DNA of 64,000 nt from Larus michahellis (lineage: Eukaryota; Chordata; Aves; Charadriiformes; Laridae), in the NCBI RefSeq assembly GCF_964199755.1, contig NC_133896.1, positions 102,330,301-102,394,300 of the forward strand, in the 5' to 3' direction. The notes under the pieces were generated by a model. It was not told the DNA's origin and did no database searches. It was given only the letters and a program-made list of their open reading frames with translations. Position numbers and translations under genes: made by a program. Each line of letters begins with the position of its first letter. Position 1 is the stretch's first letter. Shown piece after piece: positions 24,901-39,900 of the stretch.

Positions 24901-27900
24901 CCATGCCTTCGTCAGCTGCAGCACAATTACACTGGGATACCATGGAATCTGGAGGGACAGTGAGGTCCTGCTCCCTTCCCTGCAGAGCCAGCTGGGGTGA
25001 AGGCACAGGGTACCTACCCCCCCGGGATGTGGTGTGAAATGGGGGGTCAGAAATCTCCTCCTGCAATTCTGAGGAGTGGGCCGGAGAGATACCAAAAAAA
25101 AAAAAAAAAGGTTTCAAAACTTCTTCTACACGCCCCAAAGTCTTCTGGACTTTCTGCTTACCATAGTAGACTTAATAAAAATATATAATTTTTTTTAGTC
25201 TCTTTAATGGCTTGACCAGATGAACTAGAAGCTTAAAGACTCATTATGGTTGTGCATGTGTTTGTGCTCTTTGATGCTGTGTTTTTGTAACTTGTTGTGC
25301 TTTCACTGATGAGTGAGTTTTTTAAACTGCTTGGAACAGTTGGATTCACAAAACAAAGATGAAAGAAGGAGAATTTCCTGATGATATGAAACTGATCCTC
25401 ACAGCCCCGAGGGTACCACTAGCCCTGACTGCCCCTGTCCACCCCTGTCCCAGGCCTAGGCTGCATTTCAGTTGTTCATTAACTACTGGATCTCCCAAGG
25501 AGAAAGTAATTTAGTTTTATATTTTTATGGAATGTTTTGGCTTCAGAATTTCAGCCTGCGTGCAGTTGCTGGAGGCTGCTCGCTTTTGTTCGGTGTGTCC
25601 TGTGAGGGCAATGCTGGGCAGGAAGGGATGTCAGCGTTACGCAACAGCTGTCCATAAGTACCCCAGTCCTGGAGCCGTAGGAGGGCATTTACCCGACGGT
25701 TCCCAGAATAGCCCTGCTAATCTTCACAGCTCCTTAAAAAATTTACAGCTTCAAACTGTTTGAATACGGATTAAAAATAATTGACTTGTCAGCTGTGAGT
25801 ATGCAGCTGATCTTAAATGGCATGGTAACTCGAGGTTCAGCCAGAATGATCTGGACTCGGCGTTTTGGCTGCCTGGACTTTACTGGAAGGTGATTTCCTA
25901 TCTGTGTGGATGCAGTGCTACTGGGACAGTGAGCCAGCCATCTTCCACAGCACACCGTGGCTACGCGTGTGGAAAGGGCAGATTTCTGTCCCCGCAAAAC
26001 CCTATGATGAGTGAACCCATCGTCTTAACTTGGCGCGCTGAGGACTCTGCAAAGAGTCTGTACACAATAAGCAGTGTCTTGTTTTCAGGTTTGCTCCTGG
26101 AAAATCTCTAAACCCAACCTGACACCAGGAGAATAGCTCAACAGGCTTTAACAGGATTAACAAGTGTGCAAATATAGATGGTCTCGGTATTTCAAACGTA
26201 GGGCTTAGGACATTAAGCCACCTTCCCTCCCCACCCCCTGTCTTTCAGAATACTACTTAAACCTAATAAGGCAGAAGGAGGAGGCACAGGTCAAACAGCA
26301 GATTACAACAGCTCAGAACAACTGTGAAATTTACAGCTAATCTCTTTCTCTCTAGACTCAATTTCAAATATAGCGCAGCTTTCTCTGCCCTTGGAAACCT
26401 AAAGGAGAATTCATTTTGTTCCATTTCATCTTCCCCCATTTCCTTGCTTTCTTTTTACTTCTGAAGGAAGACTTTCAGCTGTTCCTTAAAGGCCGCACAG
26501 GCATTATTGAAGAAATACAGATCTACTTGTGACTTGTGACACGTCCCTAAGGTCTGATACTGGACTTTGGGGCTTGGAGAGAGCTCCAGATTCCCTACAG
26601 GCTGTGTCCAGAATCACCAGGTTCCTCAGTAAACAAAGCTGGCACTTGTCAGGAGTGGGGGGAGACTCTCAACAAGCAAAGGCTATTAGATAAGGATGAA
26701 GAATGAAGCAGGGAATTAGGAGTTGCAGTTCGTTAAGTGGTTCTGTGATAGTTGCCTGCCCAGAGTCATATGAAGAAGCGGGGCTGTCTTCACCAGACTG
26801 TTACACAAGGTTCTGCTTTGCCCAGATGAAGAGGACCTGCAAGGTTTGGGGACTTGACCAATACCAGGACCTTTGTGTTCGAGGAGCTGGAAATGCAAAG
26901 CCAGCTATATATCCTGGCTCTCAGGCTTGTAGGCTGCCCTGGTAAAACCTGGTGAAATCCAAAATGTTAAGATGACAAGCAATTTTATTTGTATAAAATT
27001 AACAACTACTCCCCAACTCCCTGCCAACACTCATGGTTTTCTTTCAAGATTACTGGAGAAGCAGGGAGATGGGGAAGTCACCAAGGCATTGGGCTGGGTC
27101 CTGTGCTCAGCCTGCAGGGCGGCACAGCAGTGCCCAGGAGGGCTGTACTGGGGATAGCATGTGCTCAGAGCCCTCTGCCATCATCTCCTGGATGGTGGGG
27201 TTCATCTTTCTACATCCCTAATTTTGAGCCTCTGCCTGTGCTCTTAGGAGCATCTTTCCCAACTTAAAACAAAGCGGTAGGCAAGAGAGAGAAAACTAAA
27301 AACATAGCCATGACCACATAATGCATTTTTCAGAAAACTTCTTGCTGACAATTCAAGCAAATTTTTCTTGGCTGACAAACCCAAGAACATAGCAGGACAA
27401 ACCTCGAGGAAAAGCACTTTGAAGACATACATGTCTTCCAGTGGCAAAGATGCTCTAGTTGGCAGATTATCTCGGGTGCTCCTTAAATAACATTTTTAGA
27501 AATTAATGTCTCAATGGATGAATGCAGGAGTTAAACACATATACTATCATTCCCTAAACTACTCAGTATTATCAGATAAAGGACCTCAGGGAAGGAAAAA
27601 GTTAATACTCTCTACCTTCTTTATCTAGTAGGCATTTTTTTATTTCTGTAAAAAATGGGAGATTATAGATCATGTTTTGTCACAAGAAAGCAGATACCAA
27701 TTTGTTGTCATAACATGAGTTTGCGGCCAAGTTAGTTAAAGCAGATCATCCAATTTCTGCTGCATTTTTTTATGCAAGTACTATTCCCAAAGCATGGTTC
27801 ATCAACATCATTGTCACCAACAAATGTGTGAGTCATGATTGCATAGTTTCGGATGTTTCAAAGCAACACTTAAATGATAAAGGGCAAAAAGAAGAAAACG

Positions 27901-30900
27901 TAAACCTAGAGTAGCCTCTGACTGCTCTATTCATAATAAATAAGGAAATAAACAGAAAAAAAGGCAGTTGCAGTTTTACTTAAAATTTCTTTAAATAAAA
28001 TAGCAGATTCCTGAAATGTTGTTAAAATTACTTTCCCTGTTATCTACATCATAACTTAACAAGTAGTATTTAAGAGTAATTATGATGAATTGTACAAAGT
28101 TAGTCTTCATTGCCTATTCATGTAATGTGACAAAATTACAGTGTTAGCTGGTAATGGTAGTAATATGCTCCGAGCGCTGCAGTGAAAGCTGCAGAGTACA
28201 TGCTAATTTGTTTACACTTAAATGAAATTTTCAAAGAAACCCTACATGTGCATGCTGGTTTTGGCTGGGGTAGAGTTGATTTTCTTCATAGTAGCTAGTA
28301 TGGGGCTATGTTTTGGATTTGTGCTGGAAACAGTGTTGATAATACAGGGATGTTTTAGTTATTGCTGAGTTTGCTGAGCAGTGCTTACATAGGGTCTTTT
28401 CTGCTCCTCACACCGCCCCACCAGCAGGTGCACAAGAAGTTGGGTGGAGACCCAGCCGTGACAGCTGACCCCAACTGACCAGAGGGATATTCCATATCAC
28501 ACCATGCTTGGAACATAAAACTGGGGGAAGAAGAAGGAAGCGAGGGACATTTGGAGTTAAGGCATTTTGTCTTCCCAAGTAACCATTACGTGTGATGGAG
28601 CCCTGCTTTCCTGGAGATGGCTGAACACCTGGCTGCTGATGGGAATTGGTGAATGAATTCCTTATTTTGATTTGCTTGCATGCACGGCTTTGGCTTTATT
28701 TGTTAAACTGTCTTTATCTCAACCCACGAATTTTCTCACTTTTACGCTTTTGATTCTCTCCTCCATCCCACCAGGGGGAAGTGGGCGAGCAACTGTGTGG
28801 TGCTTAGTTGCCAGCTGGGGTTAAACCACAACAACATGTTGTTAGAAAAATGTAATTGCTTCAGTTTGATGTGTAATATTTGTCACTGAGTAACTGCAGA
28901 GGAAACAACTCTAAACCCTTTCTTTTGTTTTAAAAACAGTCAGGAAGTGTAGGAACGCAGGTAGCACAACTCAATGGGAGACTGCGTAGACAATGAAGAT
29001 TATTTTTAGAAAAAATTGAACTTCATCATTCTTTCATATTCCTCCCTTTCTATATTGACTCATATTGAATTTTGCTACATTTGTTTCTGCAGGACATTCA
29101 GTAAAAATGTATGTGATACTAATTTAATCCATGTTAAAGAGAAAAACAAGGAAAAAATATTAAGCCAAAGAATGACTTGACAAAACCTCTAAGTACTTAA
29201 TTTTCATTGTCAGTTGTTTTTGCTACTGATTTCTCTGTATCCAATGTAGTGATTCATTTCCTCTAGGTCTCTTGTGCAACATAGTTGGCATTACAGCTTC
29301 ATACGGGACCTACGGTCCATGCTCTTAACCTGTGGATCTCAGGTGCTGGCTCATAGTGGGAAAGGGGACTCCTGGCAGCCAGGTGCCAGAGCGTTGGTGA
29401 ATGTAGTTCATCTGGACTTGCACCATGCACAAACCGTGTCTTTGATCCAGGCATGCTACAGTGTGATGGACCTACTGGCCAAGTGCAGAAAATCTCTACT
29501 GCAAAGGCCATGAGCCTGGACACGCTCTGCACAGATGGCAAGAAAGGGGCTATTCGGTGAGGTGGGGACACTTCATGATGTGCACTGTGAGTACCGTTGC
29601 CCCATTGCATAGCTTAATCCTATCCAATCCAGCGTCAAGACTGTGATGCAAGGCAAATTCAACTGAAATATTACTTAATAGCACTTGCCTGCATGAATAT
29701 TTCAAAATTTTGTTTTTAAAGAGAAAGTTTCTTGGACATTCAGATTACCCCTTTTGAAATGCAAAAAAAAGCTACTGAATTCTACAGTCCTCTAATAGAA
29801 ATCTGCGGCTGACCTAACTTCAATGTCCCATGTAAAGAATCAGCCTTCCACGCTTGATGGTGCTGTGCCGCTACTGGGGAATTACCTCCAGTCTAAAACT
29901 TTTAGATCATAACTCGTACCATCAAATCCTGTAGTCAAGAATTCAACTGTACTGACATTAAGCAAGTGATGATTTTAATGATAATGTTAATGTAGGCTTT
30001 TAGCTGATAATGACACATTATTATAGCATAAGTTAGTACTATCATAGCAGTAAGTCCTGTGCCAAACCACTAGAAAACAAAATTAAGATTGTGAAATTGC
30101 ACCAATAATTGTGGGAAGTCCTTACAAAATAATAGATTCCTTTTTGGAATCAATATATAAAATTGGATGTAAAAAAATTCTGGAGGTAGTTAAGAAGAAC
30201 AAAGACATTCTTTAAGGCAATCTATAAATAGAGTAGCATTTCATGGAACCAAGTGAAATATTCATAGAACATAGTTTCTGTTCCATGGAATTTCTCATAG
30301 GGTACAGTACCTTTCAAAGTCACTTCAGCATGCTGAGAAAAATGATGTAACTATAGTGCCTTAAACACAGCAAAGCATAATTTAACTTCCTTCTTATTTG
30401 CAGTAATCAGGCTAGTTACTTTCCATTTGAGGTAATTTTATGCAACATTACTTGAGATTAAGGGGAAGCAAATAGTTTCGCTTTGTTGTTTTTGTTGCTT
30501 TTGTTGGATTGTGTCCGAAACTAATGGGAAAAGGATTTGTACATGTACATGTCAACTCCAAAAAGCCCGAATATTTCAGGAAGTAAGAGCTGTAGATTTT
30601 TTTTACTTCCGACAAAAGAATTCTTTCTAGCCAAGAGATATATTGATTCTTATTTTCTCCTGGGGTTCAAAATGGGAAAAAGCAAGAGTTAGACTTCTCT
30701 GGGCAAAGTGGTAGTGCTATCCACATGTGCTGGGCCAACACAAGAACCGCGGAAAAGGAATAGCATAAAACGAGGCATGTCTTGCCAACCACAATACCTG
30801 CTTATGTGGCTCTTGGCCCCATAGTGTAGTGTGTAATGCAGATGTTGCTGCTGCAACCTTACTGTTGAGTTAGTTAACAAGACTTAAGTTAACAAGACTT

Positions 30901-33900
30901 AAGCTGTCTGGTTAGAGTAAGCTATAGAAAAGTGTACTTGGCCAGAGAGTCACTTCAGCCTGAAGACGTCCCTAAAATTATGTGTGCAACTGAACTTACG
31001 TTTGCACAACTATTTGAAGACTTAGGATACAAAAGAGGAAAGTTGTTCAGGAAAGTCTGGGAAAATATTTCTATAATTATCACCCCCTCTCACCCTGCTT
31101 TGGATAACTATTAACTGTTGCACCCAATTCTATTATGCCAACTTTGGTAATGCCTGCAAGCATGTAAGAATGCAGCAAACAGTCTAGGCAGTTCCTTAGA
31201 CAGCCTGACAATTCATATCACAGCAGCTATTCCTGGTCCTGAGGACACATCAGAGCAACACAATATGAGAAAGAAGCCCAACTGAAGATCAAATTTTCCA
31301 GTAAAAGACAGTTAGCAAAGATGTCATGAGCCATTATAATTAATTTTTCAGTTCCAGGTAGTGCTCACTGGTAGTGCTCACTAGTAGTGCTCCAAGTATT
31401 GCTCACTAGCAGTCATTTTATTTCATCTTTTAAGAGCTCTTCATGCCTTCAATAAGAACATGGAAGGCAGCTATCACATAGTGATAGGTAACAATTGCAT
31501 AGTTGGGCCCTGTCAGTCTTTAACAAAATAATGTCTGCAGTAGAATCTCTAGCAACTAATTGCCTCATATCAATGAAAAGAATATTCCTCTGGCCCTCAA
31601 AATTCCTAAGAAGGGGGAAAAAGTGGAGAGAGAAAACAATTGAAAGTCAAATGAAGAATGACTAGCATTAATCATCAAAACATCTCTGAAAAATATTACA
31701 TCTTTCTGTGAACATTGGCACGCTTTTCTTGGAATATGAGGTACAACCACTGCTTTCATAGAGAATTTCATGGCAAAATGATTCGCATTTCCATCTACTA
31801 CAAGACCTGAGAAGATATACTTGGCTAATCCTATTCATGTCCTTATAATCAGAGAGGGTGACATCTATTTAGAGACAGAACACAGAATCAGATGATGAAA
31901 AGTCTACCTGAAAATCAGAACTATAAAGACACAGCAGGACAGTGGGGAAGGAGCTGGGATAAGGAAAAAGGAATGGTGGTCTGCCTTCCAACATCTGTCA
32001 GCATTGTGCAATGTATAAGGAGTGAAGGGAAACTTACTCTTCAGGAAAAAAAAAATTAAAATAACTGTAGCTTGTGATTTAGTTTACATTGCTATGTAGT
32101 CTTTTTGACACACAACAAAGTGCTATTGAAGTAACACATTTTTGCATTTCTTATCTGTTCTACATCAAACAGCCTGTTTTAACTTTCTTCTTTAGATTTT
32201 AAAATGGATTCCTTTTAAAATCTTTTTTTATAGTTCTAATCTGCATAGTGATGTCAGATGAACTCTAGTTTATCACAGAACTACTTTAAATTTTAAATGA
32301 AAAAGCACAAACTGGAAGCATGACTAAAGACTGACATCAGTTGGTGGCTCCTTATCTAAAGATTTTTTTAAACTCTTTGCTGTGGAGTGTCCATTTTTCT
32401 GCATCTACCAACTTTATCTGTGCATAAGAAGTGTAGCAGAAAATAATGTTGTCTCTTGGACTATCCAATGCTTTATAGAATGTTAACAGAAGATCCTTGA
32501 TCTTGCATAATTTTCCTTTGGTGCCACATACCTATTAATCTTCTTTACTCTTCACAGTATATCCTGCCTTTTTAAAATTCAATTTTCTTACAAATCCATG
32601 GACACTTATTCCTGCAGCTAGTTTCAATTAATGTCAAAATAAGCAATAAGAGAACTAAAATTGCAGTATCCCATTTTCAGTACAGTGCTTCACATGTTAA
32701 ATGGCTATGCAAATTTTATCCTTCACAGGTCATAAGAACCCAATTTATCAATTAATCAATCCTTACAGTGTTCAGTTGGGGTTTTTTTAGTGGTGGCAAA
32801 ACCTATCTGCAGGCCAGTGGAAGTGGATGGCAATGATCTGGGTTTCTGATTTGAAGAAAGAGGACTTTTTTTTTAGAGTAAGTGTCAAATAGTAGCAGTG
32901 ATGACTATAGAATGTTTCCTTAGTTCTGTTTAAGAGCAACTAACACTTCCAATATATTATGGATACCCCAGACGATTTTCTAGATATGCTCTTTCCTTTA
33001 ACATTGGTGTAAACTCATTTTGAAGGATATAATCTCTCTGAAATATGATACATATTCTCACAGAAACCCAAGTATACATCAGTATACTTGGCAACTACTG
33101 AAGTATTTTAGATAAACATAACTGTTTCCTCTCTAAAATTCATCAGTAGGCTGCATGAACTGGGACTGCATGACAGTTATGTGTGGACTGAGATACAGAG
33201 GGAATAAAAAAAGCAAGAGGAATTCAGCTTATTTGTATGTGGTTACAGCTTTTTCATTTTTGTATTACAAATAGCTTAAGGGTGAAGAAGACTGAGATCA
33301 TTTTTCCCTAAAATAATCTAATATAGGGACTCTTTTAAAAAATGAACTCTCTTGCACTTGTATTTTAATAAAAACATTATTTTTGAAGGCTTTCATTGGA
33401 AAGCTGTGGCAAAAGATAAACCCACCATTTATTATATCGCCAATGCCATTATATAAATAATGCTTGCAAGTATTAATGTATGAGACACGAATAAAACGCT
33501 TGCCTAAATGCTACCTCCTGCACTCCTAGTGATAATCTCAAGGAAAGTTAACTTTGTAATTGCAGTTCTGAACGTTCAGCAACTTTATTTTTCACTGGAG
33601 CTAAGAATGATGAAGAACAACTTTCAAACTTCACTAGCATATTTATTTGTTTGTTTGTTTGTTTGCTTAATTATTAGCAAAGCATCCCACGGAGGTCAAG
33701 GAAGGGATGAAAAGCCTGGGCACAGAACCCTTGTTTTTAAGAAACATGGAAAGATTAAAGACATTTGCATACTTGGTGTATAAGGTCATTTAATTATGAA
33801 ACAGCTGGTGGTGTGCACAAGAGACACAGCAGAAATGGTTAGCATTTGTGTAGCATGTTCCTGAGAAGAAAGCTTTTAGGACATAGCCTATGTCACTAAT

Positions 33901-36900
33901 CTCCAATGGAAACAGGCACTGACTGGAAACTGCTTTTGTACGTAGGAAGAGATGCACTCTGTTGAGCCAGAGGTTTGAATACCTGCACAGTACTATGCTT
34001 TGCCACGTATAAACATGCACAATAACTGGGTCCAAGAAGCCATACAACTACAGTAGCATTGCCTCTTTGGCACGGTAAGTTAGTGCAATGCTCTGCGCTT
34101 ACGTCGTCTGCCTGCTGCCAAGACCAGAGGTAACCTCAACCTCTACATGACATTGAATTGTCCTGTGAAGATTTACCCCTCCCTGTCGTACGTACACTCA
34201 CCATAGTCATTTCCATGAGTGGTGAGCTGAACTACTCTATTATCTCCAACGTAAAGAAATCCAGGGAATGATAAGGTTTGGCTTGTAAGTGAATTCCTGT
34301 TGCTATTTGTATAGATGACTTGAGTGAAACAAGCTTCCACTAGGTTTTCAATCTGTCACAAGTTGTCAAAAAAACCTACCATGCTGCCATAATTCCTTTT
34401 TAACTCTTTCCAGTTTACTGGCAAGTTGTTTTTTTTAAAAATGGAAATCCTAAGTAGGAGAAGGATGCCTGTAACAGGCTTCAGCTGGAAGCAACAAGGG
34501 TAACAAGGAGGTGGAACTGGCGTTTTATGAGGTTAACATTCCACACCTTACCTGCTAGAGGTTTTAAACTGGGCATACATGAAACACAGAGGAGAAAATC
34601 TGTGCACCTCTTAAGAGTGTTTTATGATCTTACTGTATGATAGAATACCTCCAAGCATGGATAACCCCAACTTAATGAGCATTAGGCTGCTATAATTGGA
34701 CTTGTAGATTAATTTAGGCCTAACACTTTAGCACAGCTTTCTAAGCAGATTGTTATTTGTGAGAAAATAGAAGCCTACACAAGAAAAATATATTTTATGC
34801 TGAGAGTAGAAGACCTTATGAAATGATTTAAGTTTTCCAGGATTTTTAGATTTAGATCAACTCTAAACTAGGCCCCAAATGATACGCTTTTATATATAAG
34901 CTTCAGCAATAGAAGTCATAATAATTTTAAACTGTAAAAGTCCCACTATTAAACCATGGTATTGCCTGGTCACAAAAAGTTAGATAAGGAAAAAATCAGG
35001 TCATCATGTATCTTTAAAAGTCAGCTGGGGGAAGCATGGGGAAAGGTTCAAGTTTGCTTGCTGTCTAGCTAAACAGCACTTCTATGTAAAGGGTACTATT
35101 AAGAAAAAGGAAATAATTTCTATCAAGAAGTTTTGTATACTTCACCACTCACTGGGGTAATGACCCTTTTATTAGAAACCAACAACCAGACAAGAATAAA
35201 ATAGCAAAGGAAATAAAAGTTTGATCTACAAACCTGAGAAGGTGCTGTAGTACTGAAGGAAACTGAACATAAGCAAAAACTCAAATAACCAAATTAATTC
35301 TGAATTTGTGCATTATGCAGGCAACCACTTGCATCCATTAACTTATCGTCTGTTTATTATTGCACAGTGCCTAAACGTTCTACATAATTTCTTGGAAGGA
35401 TAATAACCCCCTATTTGTACAATCGTAGCTGCCATTTCAGAGCCCACAGCGTGATACTCCAAGTCAGACGTCCATTGACCACTCTTCACAAATTTGTACT
35501 TAGCTGGAAGCACTTCCCAGGATCAAAGCCTACATTTTTACCAAAAACCCCGGGGAGGAGAAAAAGCTGTAAAAAGGGTATAAAACAAAAAGTGACCACA
35601 TGGAATAAGGAGTTCCTCTTATTTTACCTCATCAATAACATGTTCCTTTCCCCTGCCCTGAGAGGGTGGTCTGTTGCCACTTTATTCCCAGTTTAACCAC
35701 AAAAAGCATCATATCCGTGTACTTAAAAAGCATTTGACTGATGTTTTTTATTTCTAAAAGTATACTTCAAAAATAGTGGTAATTAATTTTGGAATGAAGG
35801 AAAAAAATATAGTTAAACTTATGAAAACAGAGTGCTGTTAACAATGTCAGAAAAAGAAAATAATTCAGGCTGTATGGTAACAGAAATGCAATCGCTATAC
35901 TGAATAGAGACTAAAATACAATGAATCTGTAAAGCTCTGTGAAAAATTGTGGGATTATGATATAAATTTTACATCTTGATTTGTTCCTTTCCATTCTTAT
36001 TCTGAATAAAAATCTGTGCTGGTTTCAAACATCCCAGATAGATACAGTTTTTTTGCCTTGCATCCTTCCCTAACAGGCTTGATCCTCTCAATACCTAACA
36101 TAGCAACAACGATAAGGTAAAGTTCAGAAAGATGTAGTAAGAAAGTTCGTGGTGAAAGAGGCGGTTCAGTCACACAAATGAAGCAGCTGAGAGCTTTCAG
36201 GATGGTCCTGAAAGCCACGCTGAAAAGACAGCCCGTTCTCCAGCTGCCAATCCTGGTGCAGCTCCTCCTGCCTCTCTGTCTTCCACACTATACACACTGT
36301 CCCTCCATGTTTAAAATACATGTATTAAGTCCCCCCAAGCATCTGCCCTCTACTTCTTAAGGGAAAAGTTGCTTTGCTGTCTGGCAACTTGATGACTTCA
36401 TGTATGAGAGTGATGACAGCCTGCAGAGCAGGGTGACACAGCTCCGAAACACCAGATAGAGAAGCAACAATTAGCAGGAGGTTCCCTGCTAATTGTTTTA
36501 AGTGTGTTTCGCCACTGCTACAGCAACTAAAGGTGCTTTTTCTGAAATCTGCTTTTATTCCACTCTCCCCACTTTTACATTAATCTAGAATCTGAAGGTC
36601 TCACAAATCTGAAGGTTTCACAACTCTGCGGAGCATGTGCTTACAGGCAGCGTCCTGGGACAATCTGGCATTGCAATGAGTGGAGCGCTCAAGGTGACCA
36701 GCTCCAGGATCTCATGAGCATAAGGCAATGCTCAAGACAGACCTAGGAAACAGCCGACACTTGTCTGCCAGTCTGTCAGTTGTTTGATTCTCTGATGTCT
36801 TTTGCCCTCTCTTTCCACAATGACATGGTCTAAGGTCTTCTACATAGAGTGAAAGGTGCTACACACAAGGAGCAGATGGCTGTAGCTTTGGCCTTGTCTG

Positions 36901-39900
36901 TACATGTAAGGAAAACATGTATTGTCTGTCTGGGAGCCAGCTACATAACGGAGAGCTGATTGCAATCACAAGCAGTTATTGCAGTAGCAGGGAGGGTAGG
37001 TTAGAAATACAGCCTGGAGAAGCTGCTTCACCTCTTCATTCGGTAGTCTGTTTGGTCTTGTAATTTGGGCACTTTGTGTGATCACCTCATCTGAGTTACA
37101 TTTTCCTCTCTGCCATAGGTTCAATACAGTGCTTTAGACATCTGTTTATCTACGCTGCACTTCATCATCAGTTAAGTGCAGACCATATTTTCCTCTCTGC
37201 CTAACATTGCTGTAAAGACTTATTAACTTTGTATTTGAGCATACACGTATTTTCATATGCTTACATACAAGCACAGGACAAGCAAAGGACAGAAAAATAA
37301 CCAGTGAACTGCAAATTACATCTCATTTTCCAAATTGTTTCTTAACATTTTTTAAGTGCCTCTGGAAATTACTAACAAGAGTCCTACTCAAAGCCCTCAA
37401 AGCACAGTCCCACTTCTTCATCTCTAATGCACCATAATGGCAACCCTGTCCCCAGTAACAGTTTTGTGAGCAGAGCGCAAAGAAGAACCTGCAGGCTACA
37501 ACTCACAAACAAAGCAACAGCATGAGATTAAAGAAATGAAGAAAAGAAGGTTTATCTGGTTCAGGCCAAAGATATCAAACACTCGTTTAATGTATATATC
37601 TCCCTGTGGATCCAGACCTTGCAGGCCCAGGAGTTTCTTGAATTTGTGTAAAGTTGCCCAGATGGGCATTCTCTCATAAATTTGTTGTAATAATGGGGCA
37701 TCTCTGGGGCAGGGCCGTCACCTGGTAATGATTGTTTGGCGCCCATGTTGCTATGCAGAAAGTGTCTCTTTTTTTTTTTTCTATTCACATTTATTTCTCC
37801 GAGATTCAGAGTCTTGCTCATGACCTAACTCGGGCAAATACTGCATTTAAATGTCCATGGTAAACCTCTTACAATATAAGTATCTATTTTTATTTAGTAA
37901 CTATCTGTACTCATGTGAGATTACCTTTAATGCCCAATTCTAAACCAGATGGGATTTCGGAATATGCCTAAAGTAGAAGTAAAGAGAGCCATGCTTGAAT
38001 TTTAGTTCATGAAAACCCAGGCTCTCCCACTGACTACAAACACGCACGTTAGAAAAAGAAAAATGAAGAGGTCCTCAAAGTGGTTGACTTTGAGTTATCT
38101 GCAAACCACTATCAACACGTAAAAGTCTAATCATGGATTGACTGTAAGGAATAGCTACAATTTATGCTGTAAATAAGGATGGAAAAGGTTGGAATTGCAA
38201 AAAGACATGCCCATTATTACATTTTCTCTGTTGTAGGTGGATTAAGCCTTTCTAAAGACAGAGCCCTTTAGGCGCCTTCTTGAGGCACTTATCATGAGCA
38301 TGCTGTGTGGCATCTATTTCCTTGCTCTCAGCATGGATCCCCAGGAAAAAAAACACACAATTTTGGTTACCAGCCTCATGACAGAACCTGAGTGGAAGAG
38401 GAATCTTTTACAGTAACTTATTTAACAAGAATTGACTTGGTCTGATAAGCGAATTAAATACAAGTTTTCTTGCTGATGGTCAGTGCTGTAGTCCTGCTTT
38501 TGATTTTACAGCTTTCAGAAGCTGAATTCCTTCTTCCTCTGTATGGTCAGGGAAGGGGTTAGGTATCAGTTTTACTCCTGTACTGATTAACCTCTATACA
38601 AGGAGATGAGCGGCTCAGGAGCTTTACTATAGCACAGACAAATTCGGAGCTATAAATATCAGTGTAAAACTATAGGACATTAGAAAGGCAGGAACAAAAC
38701 ACTCCCACTCACTTATCCTTTTCATCTATAATCACATGGTGAAGTTAAAGAGCACAGTCTTGTGAGGTGCTGAGTGCCTCATGAAGAACGGCAACCTCCC
38801 TCCAGCCCAACTTAAGCCAGAGGGCAATTGATACCTTACAGGATCAGGTCAATTTTTGAGAAGGACTCTCGTACTCTTAACAGGCTATGCTACAGCTCTC
38901 TCCGTAAGGACATCATTAAGTTTAATATCATATACTTCTAAATGTGGCATACAAGTAATAAGGCGTGAACACACCTCAAATGCCCGTGAACTTGTGAAGA
39001 TGAAACAGGCAGATACAGACATCGCCATCATTTTAGCCAAAGCTGGTCCAGCAGGCAAAGCACATACAGCACAGCAAACTGGATGGTTGGTGTGTTGCCT
39101 TTCCCCCAGAGACCACCTCTGATCCCTAGAGCTGATGTGTCACCCCAGTGGGCATCTCGTCCGCAGGAGAGCACCGGCTGGAGCAGTGGGGTGAGTGAAA
39201 AGGAAGCAGGGACAAGGGAGGTGAAAGGAAATAAGCAGACAAACCTCTTGGGTGTGCACAGTCTGCCAAAAATCCTGAATTTTCTTCTTCAGCCATCATG
39301 CCACGCTCTTAAAGCAATGACCAGTCATTGTGTCAAACACCAGAGAAAGACAGGGCACCAGGAACATGACTTAAGCAGGCTGCAAACTCTACATGATACG
39401 ATCAGGTAACTCACCCAGTGCTAGTCATCCTTCCGCTTTTGTCTCTTCCACTTGGAAAATGACAGCGCTCTCGCATCTCTTCACGGGACCTTGTGCAAGC
39501 ACCGCTCACAGGATCCCACTTAGGCATAGGGAACTTTGGAGCTGCTCGCATCTGCTCATCCCTCTCCCCTCCCTCCTGTTTTCTGCCCCCGAAAAAAACC
39601 ACATTACTGCTACTTGCTTCCAAATAGCAAGTCTTGGGGAAGCGTACCTGTGGTCACTGTGGCACATGAGAGAGACCGCTGCACTGACTTAAAGATGGGG
39701 CCTCAAAAGCCAGATTTTTGTCAGATTTCGTACGTCCTGGTAAAAAGCTTCCAAGAGAATGTTAATTTAAAATCATTCCAGCTGTAATTCAATACCTGTT
39801 TTCAGTATCCCTTTAGTTTAATAACAATAACTGAAATACCTGTAAAAGACAGCAAAAATGCTTGAAGAAAAAGTGATCTGATTTATACTTCAGTCTGACA

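Larger units (their letters stand above)
22013..28243 (-). other. GUCA1C intron 1, exon-2-proximal part
   Basis: No exon or family-identified repeat recognised. It holds poly(A) at 25094-25109, an A-rich AATAAAATA-type stretch at about 24625-24670, and a 10-bp inverted repeat at 23206-23232. The 142-codon frame at 23731-24159 matches nothing I recognise. Confidence 0.6.
28839..37555 (-). other. GUCA1C intron 1, between LTR and exon copy 1C
   Basis: Mostly AT-rich with small tandem repeats listed separately. A GC-richer patch at about 29270-29620 is open on both strands but unlike known families. Confidence 0.5.
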
